From SZUA-430 sp036840015 (GTDB lineage Bacteria; Pseudomonadota; Alphaproteobacteria; Micropepsales; Micropepsaceae), in contig DAISVV010000029.1 of the NCBI GenBank assembly GCA_036840015.1, positions 1 through 19,134 of the forward strand: a stretch of DNA of 19,134 nt. Direction: 5' to 3'. A program made the position numbers and the translations under genes. The notes under the pieces are model-generated. The model saw only the letters and a list, made by a program, of their open reading frames with translations. It did not search any database and was not told the origin of the DNA. Below, in pieces: positions 13,549-19,116 of the stretch. Numbering within the stretch: the first letter of the stretch is position 1; the number at the start of each line of letters is the position of its first letter.

Positions 13549-14298
13549 TCAGATCACTCCCGCTTCGTTCTTCAGCTTCTCGACCAGTTCCTGGACCGTC
13601 TTGACCTTCACGCCACCCTTGCGCTTCGCCGGCTCGCTGACCTTGAGCACCTTGAGACGCGGCGCGGCGTCGACGCCATAGTCCTGCGGCGTCTTCTCGT
13701 CGATCGGCTTCTTCTTGGCCTTCATGATGTTCGGCAGCGACGCATAGCGCGGCTCGTTGAGCCTGAGATCCGTCGTCACGATCGCCGGAAGCGCAAGGCT
13801 CACCGTCTGCAGGCCACCATCGACCTCGCGCGTCACTTCGGCCTTGCCGCCCTCGATGACGACTTTCGAGGCAAACGTGCCCTGGGCCCAGCCCAGCAAT
13901 TGGGCAAGCATCTGTCCCGTCTGGTTGCAGTCATCGTCGATCGCCTGCTTGCCAAGGATGATCAGCTGCGGGCCTTCCGCCTTGGCGATGCCCGCCAGGA
14001 TCTTGGCAACCGAAAGCGGTTCGACATCAGCCGGCGCTGTCACCAGGATCCCGCGGTCAGCGCCCATGGCAAGCGCCGTGCGGATCGTCTCCTGCGTTTC
14101 CTTCGGACCGATCGAGACGGCCACCACTTCCGTGGCAACGCCCTTTTCCTTGAGGCGAATGGCCTCTTCCACGCCGATTTCATCGAACGGATTCATCGAC
14201 ATCTTCACGTTCGCGAGGTCGACACCGCTCTGGTCCGCCTTCACGCGGATCTTCACGTTGTAGTCGACGACGCGCTTGATCGGGACAAGCACCTTCAT
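13549..14298 (-). CDS. etfB: Electron transfer flavoprotein subunit beta
   Basis: The AMP-binding ETF subunit that docks on client dehydrogenases. The 249-residue protein starts MKVLVPIKRVVDYNVKIRVK, like mitochondrial and alphaproteobacterial ETF beta. The family signature lies at 155-190 (VTREVDGGLQTVSLALPAIV followed by TTDLRLNEPR). The recognition loop RYASLPNIMKAKKKP (184-198), with Leu188 as the anchor residue, and the lysine cluster beside it are strongly conserved; in mitochondria these lysines are methylated. I preferred the ATG at 14298 over the one at 14307, because GAGAG lies nine bases upstream of the former and the extra three residues are not conserved. It is the first gene of etfBA-hbd; a strong promoter lies about 125-150 bp upstream. 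Confidence 0.96.
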   Translation of the reverse strand: MKVLVPIKRVVDYNVKIRVKADQSGVDLANVKMSMNPFDEIGVEEAIRLKEKGVATEVVAVSIGPKETQETIRTALAMGADRGILVTAPADVEPLSVAKILAGIAKAEGPQLIILGKQAIDDDCNQTGQMLAQLLGWAQGTFASKVVIEGGKAEVTREVDGGLQTVSLALPAIVTTDLRLNEPRYASLPNIMKAKKKPIDEKTPQDYGVDAAPRLKVLKVSEPAKRKGGVKVKTVQELVEKLKNEAGVI

Positions 14299-14408
14299 GC
14301 GTAACATCTCTCTGTTGGAGCCTCATGGCCCCGTTTGCTGGAAATCCTGATCTGGCTTGCGGCTTCGCGCTGGTTCTGGCCGATCGAGCCTCTTGCGTCT
14401 GGATGCTA

Positions 14409-14423
14409 TTGTGCGGTGCACAA
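14409..14423. promoter_or_regulatory. Palindromic candidate operator over the etfB transcription start
   Basis: TTGTGC-GGT-GCACAA is a perfect 6-3-6 inverted repeat. Its right arm overlaps the -10 hexamer by two bases and its centre falls on the predicted start point, the usual place for a repressor operator. The TGC-N3-GCA core is similar to sites I recall for the polyhydroxyalkanoate regulator PhaR. That assignment is speculative. Confidence 0.45.
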
Positions 14424-14450
14424 ATTACGGGCAAGCAATAAACCTGTCAA
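14422..14450 (-). promoter_or_regulatory. Sigma-70-type promoter for etfBA-hbd
   Basis: Read on the minus strand: -35 TTGACA (14445-14450), a spacer of exactly 17 bases, and -10 TAATTT (14422-14427). The -35 is a perfect match and the -10 keeps T1, A2 and T6 of TATAAT. Transcription would begin near 14415. It is the best promoter match I noticed in the window. Confidence 0.7.
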
Positions 14451-14541
14451 CGAAGCGCCACACTTTACATGAGACCCATGCCCCAAATCCCACAGGGCAG
14501 AGGTTAATGGCCGTTTGCCCTGACATCCCGGGCAGGTGACG

Positions 14542-15237
14542 CTAGTGATGCGCCCCGCTGGCGAAAAGGGGATGGCCGGGGCGCCTGAAAATGAAAACCA
14601 GCACCACGCCCGCCGCAAAGCCCCCGATATGCGCCCACCAGGCCGTGTCGCTTTCCACCTGGGCAACGACCGAGACGATCTGGAAGGCAAGCCACGCACC
14701 CACCATCAGGTAGGCCGGAATCTTCAGCGGGATGCGCGCAAACGCCAGCACCCACATCTTCACCCGCGGATAGAGCACGAGATAGGCGCCCACCACGCCG
14801 CCGATCGCGCCCGATGCGCCGATCAGCGGACCCTCCGACACGGGATGCGCAAACGTGTGCGCAAGCCCCGCGACGACGCCGCAGAACAGATAGAAGAACA
14901 GGAAACGGAAGAACCCCATCGAGTCTTCGACATTGTCGCCGAAAACCCAGAGAAACAGCATGTTGCCGAGCAGGTGCCACCAGTCGCCGTGCAGGAACAT
15001 GTAGGACAGCAGCGTGACTTCCGTCGGCAGGTCCGTGAACTGCGCCGGCAACCGGGCATCACCGAGGAACACGCTCGGCACCAGCCCGCCCGACATCGCG
15101 ACATTCACAAGCTCGGCCTCCGGCAGTGAGTCCTGCCAGATGAACACCAGCACATTGATCGCGATCAGCAGCAGGGTTGCGTACTGGAACGGGATCACGC
15201 GCAGCGGATTGTCGTCTTTGAGCGGAAGAAAGACCAT
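14542..15237 (-). CDS. Rhomboid-family intramembrane serine protease
   Basis: A 231-residue polytopic membrane protease predicted to cut substrates within or near the bilayer. The catalytic serine is Ser142 in LIGASGAIGG (GxSG motif) and the catalytic histidine is His203 in AWWAHIGGFAAG. The oxyanion-stabilising His88-X3-Asn92 lies in WWHLLGNMLFLWVFGDNVE. About six transmembrane segments are visible, and a cytoplasmic N terminus begins MVFLPLKDDNPLRVIPFQYA, a common start for alphaproteobacterial rhomboids. An upstream in-frame extension of 18 residues to 15291 is not conserved. It stands alone between the etf operon and the YbjN gene on the same strand; substrates cannot be predicted. Confidence 0.92.
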   Translation of the reverse strand: MVFLPLKDDNPLRVIPFQYATLLLIAINVLVFIWQDSLPEAELVNVAMSGGLVPSVFLGDARLPAQFTDLPTEVTLLSYMFLHGDWWHLLGNMLFLWVFGDNVEDSMGFFRFLFFYLFCGVVAGLAHTFAHPVSEGPLIGASGAIGGVVGAYLVLYPRVKMWVLAFARIPLKIPAYLMVGAWLAFQIVSVVAQVESDTAWWAHIGGFAAGVVLVFIFRRPGHPLFASGAHH

Positions 15238-15345
15238 GGGTGCCTCGCATGCCGCGTCATCCCGGCGCGGCGCGTGCAGTCTAGAATGCAACGCCCGGGG
15301 CAGGGAACCGGTTTTTCTCGCCGCAAGCCCGGGGCGCGGGGACCG

Positions 15346-15870
15346 TCAGACCCTGATCAGCCCGCGCACGTCATCCAGCACCCGCAGCCAGTTGTCGACC
15401 TGCTTGCGCAGGTTGCCGGTCGTCACACCGTCCTGGATGTTGATGGAATAGTCGAACATGAACGTCTTGCCGTCCTCCGAGAGATAGGCCCGGCCGAACA
15501 CGAACTTCTGGTTATAGGCGTTGGCCGCCTCGACCGTCGTGTTCTTGTTGCGCTCCCACTGCGCGAGGAACTGCAGGTTCGTGCAGCGCCGTCCCGAAGG
15601 CCCTTCGCCCGCGCACTGGTACATGTTGATGTAGAACTCGACACCCTTCGGCGTCCTGGCCTTGAGCCACGGATCCGCCTCGTTCTGCGTCGCATCGCGC
15701 ACGGTCATCCCGTGCGAGGTCAGCACCTTGGTCAGCTCAAGGCGCGTGATGCCGTTGGCAAAGCTCCCGCCTGTCGCCTTCCCGGCACCGGCTGGCTGAG
15801 CGGCAAGCGATGCGCTGTGGAACACAAATGCCAGGGCAAGAAACGCGCCGATCACCAGAAGCCGCTTCAT
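15346..15870 (-). CDS. Secreted YbjN-domain protein
   Basis: A 174-residue protein with a clear Sec signal peptide (MKRLLVIGAFLALAFVFHSA, cleavage likely near SLAA-Q at 24/25) and a YbjN-like domain at about 35-165. Recognisable parts are the helix ITRLELTKVLTSHGMTVRD (41-59), AYNQKFVFGRAYLSEDGKTF after the middle, and the helix-forming GNLRKQVDNWLRVLDDVRG near the C terminus. Two cysteines, Cys86 and Cys96, flank a short loop and may form a disulfide in the periplasm. YbjN was described as a putative sensory-transduction regulator, but exported versions like this have no known activity. The ATG at 15870 has GGAGA six bases upstream; a longer form to 15918 would spoil the signal peptide. A promoter lies just upstream. 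Confidence 0.8.
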   Translation of the reverse strand: MKRLLVIGAFLALAFVFHSASLAAQPAGAGKATGGSFANGITRLELTKVLTSHGMTVRDATQNEADPWLKARTPKGVEFYINMYQCAGEGPSGRRCTNLQFLAQWERNKNTTVEAANAYNQKFVFGRAYLSEDGKTFMFDYSINIQDGVTTGNLRKQVDNWLRVLDDVRGLIRV

Positions 15871-15904
15871 GACGGTCTCCGCAGCAGGGAATGACAATGA
15901 CCGG

Positions 15905-15932
15905 AAGATAGGCGGCACCGTGCGGATTTCAA
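15905..15932 (-). promoter_or_regulatory. Candidate promoter for the YbjN-domain gene
   Basis: Read on the minus strand: -35 TTGAAA (15927-15932), 16-base spacer, -10 TATCTT (15905-15910). It would start transcription near 15898, about 28 bases before the ATG. Both hexamers keep the most conserved positions. Confidence 0.5.
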
Positions 15933-15944
15933 CTAAAGCAAAGT

Positions 15945-16511
15945 TCAGGTCCGGTTGGCGCCCGGCACCCAGAGCACGTCGCCTTGCGGCAGGTTGGCTA
16001 GCCGTGCCGCCACGAACAGGAAATCCGACAGCCGGTTCGCGTATTTCACGGCAGACGCACCAACCGGTTCGCCCTGCGCGAGCTTGACGATCAGCCGCTC
16101 GGCCCGCCGGCAGACCGTGCGTGCAACATGCAGGTGTGCGGCTGTCGCCGTGCCACCGGGCAGCACGAAGGATGTCAGAGGCTGAAGCCGGGCATTCATT
16201 GCATCGATTTCATGTTCAAGCCGCTCGACCTGCGCATCCTTCATGCGCAGGGCCTTCTGCGCGATCTCGCTCCCGTCCTCGGGGATGCAGAGGTCCGCCC
16301 CCAGGTCGAACAGGTCATTCTGCACCCGCGCCAGCATGGCATCGAGTTCCCCTGAAGACGACAGCCGCGCCACGCCGATGCACGCATTGGTCTCGTCGAC
16401 CGTGCCATAGGCCTCGATGCGCAGGTCGAACTTCGGCACGCGCTTGCCCGTGCCGAGGCCCGTGTCGCCCTTGTCGCCGGTACGCGTGTAGATGCGGTTG
16501 AGAACGACCAC
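15945..16511 (-). CDS. PduO-type cob(I)alamin adenosyltransferase
   Basis: Transfers the adenosyl group of ATP to cob(I)alamin to make adenosylcobalamin (EC 2.5.1.17 activity). The 188-residue protein has the ATP-binding N terminus VVLNRIYTRTGDKGDTGLG (2-20), the VDETNACIG motif (38-46), the RTVCRRAER stretch (131-139), and YANRLSDFLFVAAR (157-170), which are the hallmark segments of PduO/CobO-2 trimeric enzymes. The start is a GTG at 16511, ten bases after the stop of the HIG1-like gene, giving the usual MVVLNRIYTRTGD; the ribosome-binding site is weak. It is co-oriented with the HIG1-like gene and probably co-transcribed. The product would serve the class II ribonucleotide reductase at the left end and any B12-dependent mutases. 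No cobalamin riboswitch was found upstream. Confidence 0.95.
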   Translation of the reverse strand: MVVLNRIYTRTGDKGDTGLGTGKRVPKFDLRIEAYGTVDETNACIGVARLSSSGELDAMLARVQNDLFDLGADLCIPEDGSEIAQKALRMKDAQVERLEHEIDAMNARLQPLTSFVLPGGTATAAHLHVARTVCRRAERLIVKLAQGEPVGASAVKYANRLSDFLFVAARLANLPQGDVLWVPGANRT

Positions 16512-16521
16512 GTTGATGACC

Positions 16522-16725
16522 CTATTGTGGGCCGCGTCCTGTCAGCCAGAGCACGGCGAGGATGACGATGATGGCGCCAAGCTGCGCGACGATGCGCATG
16601 CGCATCAGCTTGTTCGACCACGTGCGCGAAAAATCTCCGCCGCGGAACAGGCTGTAAAGCCCGAACCCGAGGATGACGGCCACCACCAGCGTGGAAGCCA
16701 GGACAACGATGCTGCCTGCAGTCAT
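16522..16725 (-). CDS. Small twin-transmembrane (HIG1-domain) protein
   Basis: A 67-residue membrane protein with two transmembrane segments (about 5-27 and 45-62) joined by the conserved loop RGGDFSRTWSNKLMRMRIVA (28-47). This matches bacterial HIG1/'twin transmembrane' proteins, whose mitochondrial relatives associate with cytochrome oxidase supercomplexes; the bacterial role is unclear. The ATG at 16725 starts MTAGSIVVLAST; an upstream in-frame ATG at 16761 would add 12 basic residues and is less likely. It sits directly before the cobalamin adenosyltransferase gene, an arrangement I recall from other alphaproteobacteria. It diverges from the membrane-protein gene across about 190 bp. Confidence 0.85.
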   Translation of the reverse strand: MTAGSIVVLASTLVVAVILGFGLYSLFRGGDFSRTWSNKLMRMRIVAQLGAIIVILAVLWLTGRGPQ

Positions 16726-16786
16726 GCGCCAAGGCTTAACGCTAATGCGTGTGGCCTTCAATTGCGTTGTTTGCGCGCGGGTCAGG

Positions 16787-16839
16787 GGACACGAAAATCC
16801 GTTGCGTCATTCAGGCAACGCGGCGTCACCACCGTGTCC
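16787..16839. other. Nested inverted repeat in the divergent intergenic region
   Basis: The outer arms GGACACG (16787-16793) and CGTGTCC (16833-16839) are a perfect 7-bp pair. The inner arms CGTTGC (16800-16805) and GCAACG (16815-16820) are a perfect 6-bp pair with a 9-base loop. Together they could fold into an interrupted hairpin of about 53 bases. It ends two bases before a GGAGG (16841-16845) and an ATG (16848) on the plus strand. It may be a structured leader or a protein-binding site; no known riboswitch class was recognised. Confidence 0.4.
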
Positions 16840-16916
16840 TGGAGGCTATGGCAGTCATCCCGCCGACCTCGTATTCTGTCACGCATCGGGGAGGCGGCGC
16901 AGCCATTGGGGGTGGC

Positions 16917-17657
16917 ATGGATGCCGGATGGATCATCAGGGCGCCGGCAATCCTGCTGGCCATAGCCATCGTCGCGACCATGACGGGCGCGCCGGGCGAG
17001 GGCGGCTGGCTGCAAGCCGCGCTCGCATCGCTGGTCACGGCCATCGGCGCCGTCTTCCAGCCCCTCGACGCGCATCTTTTCGACCCGGTGCGCACCTGGC
17101 TCGGCAAGAAGGGCCTTGCCGTCCCGGCAGCGCCATACGCAGCGCAGGCCTCGCTGCTGCTCTTCCTGCTCCTCATTGCCTTGGACGGGGTATCGCAACC
17201 CCGCTCACCGACCATCCGTGCACTGCGCGTGGCATGGGCGGTGCTCGTGGCGCTCCTGGCAGGCGCCCTCGTGGGCGCGCTGGCGCTGTCCGACCCGCGA
17301 CTGCCCTGGGCCGTGATGGCGGCGATTGCCTTCTGGGGTGCGGGCCTGCAGTCGGCTGCACCCGGCACCGGCCTCCCGGCGCTTCCCGTGATGCTCGCGG
17401 GCACGCTCCTTGCCGCCATGGCAGCCGGGATCGTGCCCGTCCACTTCAGCCTCGCGCCCGCAGGCGAGGGCGCCGGTTTGTCGGGGACAGGATGGATGCT
17501 CGCATGGCTCTCCCTCGTGCTTGTGGGCCTCGCCACGCTCGGCGATCGCGACATGCCGCAGGGCCTGCGCGCCTGGGCCAGCGACCCGGCGGCGCAGGCA
17601 GGCCTGTCGATCCTCGCGGTCATCGCCGCAGCCGCCGCGATCAGCGCTGGCACGTGA
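16917..17657 (+). CDS. Polytopic membrane protein of unknown function
   Basis: I do not recognise this family. The proposed 246-residue product is very hydrophobic and Ala/Leu-rich. Likely membrane segments lie near residues 7-24, 78-95, 105-128, 133-150, 156-178, 195-213 and 228-244, and a soluble loop of about 30 residues (47-76) contains DAHLFDPVRTWLGKK. No catalytic or transporter motif is visible. I chose the ATG at 16917 because it opens a signal-anchor and GGGGG lies four bases upstream. An ATG at 16848 with GGAGG (spacer only two bases) would add 23 residues, and a GTG at 16749 would add 56. Codon usage and GC content match the neighbours. It ends just before the FNR-type box of the next gene, which is on the same strand but probably has its own promoter. 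Confidence 0.65.
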   Translation: MDAGWIIRAPAILLAIAIVATMTGAPGEGGWLQAALASLVTAIGAVFQPLDAHLFDPVRTWLGKKGLAVPAAPYAAQASLLLFLLLIALDGVSQPRSPTIRALRVAWAVLVALLAGALVGALALSDPRLPWAVMAAIAFWGAGLQSAAPGTGLPALPVMLAGTLLAAMAAGIVPVHFSLAPAGEGAGLSGTGWMLAWLSLVLVGLATLGDRDMPQGLRAWASDPAAQAGLSILAVIAAAAAISAGT

Positions 17658-17665
17658 AGGCCGAC

Positions 17666-17679
17666 TTGACCTGAATCAA
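17666..17679 (+). promoter_or_regulatory. Candidate FNR/FixK/ANR box
   Basis: TTGACCTGAATCAA fits the FNR/FixK-type consensus TTGAT-N4-ATCAA at 9 of 10 defined positions (C for T at position 5, a common variant). Its centre is 68 bases before the ATG at 17741. That would put an FNR-class II start point (41.5 bases downstream) near 17714 with a 27-base leader. The -10 region by that reckoning is poor, as is usual for activated promoters. Confidence 0.6.
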
Positions 17680-17740
17680 GGCGCGGCGCGGCCGGCCGGT
17701 GTCTTCTGGCTCCAGCATCACCCTCAAGGAGACAGGAACC

Positions 17741-18124
17741 ATGTCCCAGTACCACGCCGTCGTCTGGATCGACCATCACAACGCATTCATCCACCAGTTC
17801 TCGGCCGCCGAGGTTGAAACCGTCAAGGTCAAGGACCACAAGCACTACACGCATCAGCACGGCAGCGACGTGCGCGCGATCCACGAGTTCTACGCCAGCG
17901 TCTGCGACGCGCTGAAGGGTGTACCCGAGATCCTCGTGACCGGCGCGCGCCAGTCGCACGCCGACTTCCGTCACTACGTCGAGAAGCACCGCCCGCAGCT
18001 CATGCCCGCGATCAAGGGCTGGGAAGTATCCGAGCGCCTGTCGGACGCCCAGCTCGTGGCAATGGCCCGCAAGTACTTCGACCAGATCAACCGCGTGCCG
18101 CCGCCCCGCGCCGCCGGCGCGTAA
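17741..18124 (+). CDS. His-rich small protein of the 'translational machinery protein' family
   Basis: A 127-residue cytoplasmic protein. It begins MSQYHAVVWIDHHNAFIHQF and carries many histidines (His5, 12, 13, 18, 33, 35, 38, 40, 48, 73, 78 and 83), including the cluster KDHKHYTHQH (31-40). The middle EILVTGARQSHADFRHYVEK (63-82) and the tail SDAQLVAMARKYF (101-113) match proteins that databases label 'translational machinery protein'. These resemble the C-terminal domain of eRF1/Pelota (a beta strand, DHxxA, then 'ILVxGxxxxKxxFxxH'). I know of no experimentally shown function. The start ATG follows a strong AAGGAGACAGGAACC ribosome-binding region. The near-consensus FNR-type site upstream suggests induction at low oxygen. 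The role could be ribosome or stress related, or metal binding; both are guesses. Confidence 0.8.
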   Translation: MSQYHAVVWIDHHNAFIHQFSAAEVETVKVKDHKHYTHQHGSDVRAIHEFYASVCDALKGVPEILVTGARQSHADFRHYVEKHRPQLMPAIKGWEVSERLSDAQLVAMARKYFDQINRVPPPRAAGA

Positions 18125-18148
18125 GGGAAATCATCTCCTCGTTGCGCC

Positions 18149-18194
18149 CGCGCGGCGTTTGCGCCAAACAGGGTCAGGCGCCAGGCGCCGCGCG
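18149..18194. other. Intercistronic inverted repeat before the SDR gene
   Basis: CGCGCGGCG (18149-18157) and CGCCGCGCG (18186-18194) form a perfect 9-bp GC stem. The enclosed 28 bases contain a small TTTG-CGC-CAAA hairpin (18158-18168) and a tandem AGGCGCC repeat. No T-tract follows. It could end transcripts of the His-rich gene in a Rho-dependent or RNA-stability manner. Confidence 0.4.
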
Positions 18195-18221
18195 TCACGC
18201 ACCAGCAGGGGATGAGAGACA

Positions 18222-19004
18222 ATGAAAATCGACAACACGGTTGCAGCCATCGTCACGGGCGGCGCCTCGGGTCTTGGCAAGGCAAGCGCCGAGGCTCTCG
18301 CCGCAGCGGGCGCGAAAGTCGCCATCTTCGACATCAACGAAGCCGCGGGCGAGGCCGTGGCGAAGGCCATCGGCGGCATCTTCTGCAAGGTCGACATCAC
18401 GAGCGAGGACAGCGCCCTCGCTGGCTTTGCAAAGGCCCGCGCCGCGCATGGCCAGGAGCGCGTGCTCGTCCACTGCGCCATGACCTCGAAGCGCGGCAAG
18501 ACGCTCGCCTTCGACAAGGAAGCCGGCCGCTACAAGCGCACGCCCACCGAAGACTATGCCTATGGCGTGAACGGCATCCTCGTCGCCAGCTATCGCATGG
18601 CCTCGATCGCCGCCGAAGGCATGGCGACCCTGAAGGAACTCGAGGACGGCGAGCGCGGCTCGATCGTGCTCACCGCCTCCGTCGCCGCGCAGGATGCCCA
18701 GATAGGGCAGGTGATCTATGGTTCGGCCAAGGCCGGCGTGAACGGCCTCGTCCTGCCGCTCGCCCGCGACCTGATGGATCTCGGCATCCGCGTCAATTCG
18801 ATCATGCCCGGCATCTTCGCAACGCCCCTGATGCTCGGCGCGCCCCAGAAGGTCCTCGACAGCCTCGCCGCCTCCGTCCCGTTCCCCAAGCGCCTCGGCA
18901 AGCCCGAGGAATTCGCCAGCCTCGTCCTCGAGCTCACCCGCAACACCTACTTCAACGCCCAGTGCCTCCGCCTCGACGGCGCCATCCGCATGGCCCCGCG
19001 CTGA
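18222..19004 (+). CDS. SDR family oxidoreductase, HSD10-like (3-hydroxyacyl-CoA dehydrogenase type)
   Basis: A 260-residue classical-length short-chain dehydrogenase. The cofactor loop is TGGASGLG (12-19), and Asp37 at the end of the second strand (VAIFD) predicts NAD preference. The catalytic set is Asn117 (YGVNGIL), Ser153 (LTASVAAQD) and Tyr166-X3-Lys170 (YGSAK), followed by IMPGIFATPL (194-203). Overall it resembles 17-beta-HSD10 / type-2 3-hydroxyacyl-CoA dehydrogenases and the SDRs often found in alphaproteobacterial fatty-acid degradation loci. The usual NCAG/NNAG structural motif after strand 4 is replaced by HCAM (84-87). An insertion-like basic segment KRGKTLAFDKEAGRYKR follows it (90-106). 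The ATG at 18222 is preceded by GAGAG. It lies 97 bp after the His-rich gene and has no partner gene in view, so the substrate is open. Confidence 0.85.
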   Translation: MKIDNTVAAIVTGGASGLGKASAEALAAAGAKVAIFDINEAAGEAVAKAIGGIFCKVDITSEDSALAGFAKARAAHGQERVLVHCAMTSKRGKTLAFDKEAGRYKRTPTEDYAYGVNGILVASYRMASIAAEGMATLKELEDGERGSIVLTASVAAQDAQIGQVIYGSAKAGVNGLVLPLARDLMDLGIRVNSIMPGIFATPLMLGAPQKVLDSLAASVPFPKRLGKPEEFASLVLELTRNTYFNAQCLRLDGAIRMAPR

Positions 19005-19024
19005 CGCACACAATGACCCCCTCA

Positions 19025-19116
19025 TCCCGGACGCGAGCGCCGGCACGCGATCCGGGACCCGGCTCAAGCTGCGTCGGGCAACGCCTCCGTCTGCAGCAGC
19101 TGACGCTGCTGCCGAC
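19025..19116. repeat. REP-like inverted repeats downstream of the SDR gene
   Basis: Two dyads occur in the final non-coding stretch. TCCCGGA (19025-19031) pairs with TCCGGGA (19051-19057) around a GC-rich centre. GCAGCAG (19093-19099) pairs with CTGCTGC (19106-19112), with outer GTC/GAC extending the stem. The 'TCATCCCGGAC...ATCCGGGACC' form is the type of interspersed element I know from many alphaproteobacterial intergenic regions. I see no open frame with coding character in 19005-19134. Confidence 0.55.

Larger units (their letters stand above)
14299..14541. other. Intergenic region: etfBA-hbd promoter and leader, rhomboid 3' flank
   Basis: A 243-bp non-coding stretch between the end of the rhomboid gene and etfB. 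It contains a near-consensus sigma-70 promoter reading towards etfB (14422-14450), a palindrome over the predicted start point (14409-14423), and an untranslated leader of about 115 bases. The part next to the rhomboid stop shows only a weak 5-bp dyad (TGCCC/GGGCA). Confidence 0.6.

Noticed and set aside
15155..15168. TTGATCGCGATCAG, an FNR-like dyad
   Set aside because: It lies inside the rhomboid coding sequence in codons for a conserved hydrophobic segment, with no downstream gene in a suitable position, so it is probably coincidental.
16726..16916. Cobalamin riboswitch upstream of the HIG1/adenosyltransferase operon
   Set aside because: I looked for the B12-box and the long multi-stem leader on the minus strand and did not see them; the available leader is also too short.
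16826..17989. A 387-codon minus-strand frame
   Set aside because: It runs antisense through two plus-strand genes with good ribosome-binding sites. Its composition is shadow-like, and it lacks any recognisable domain.
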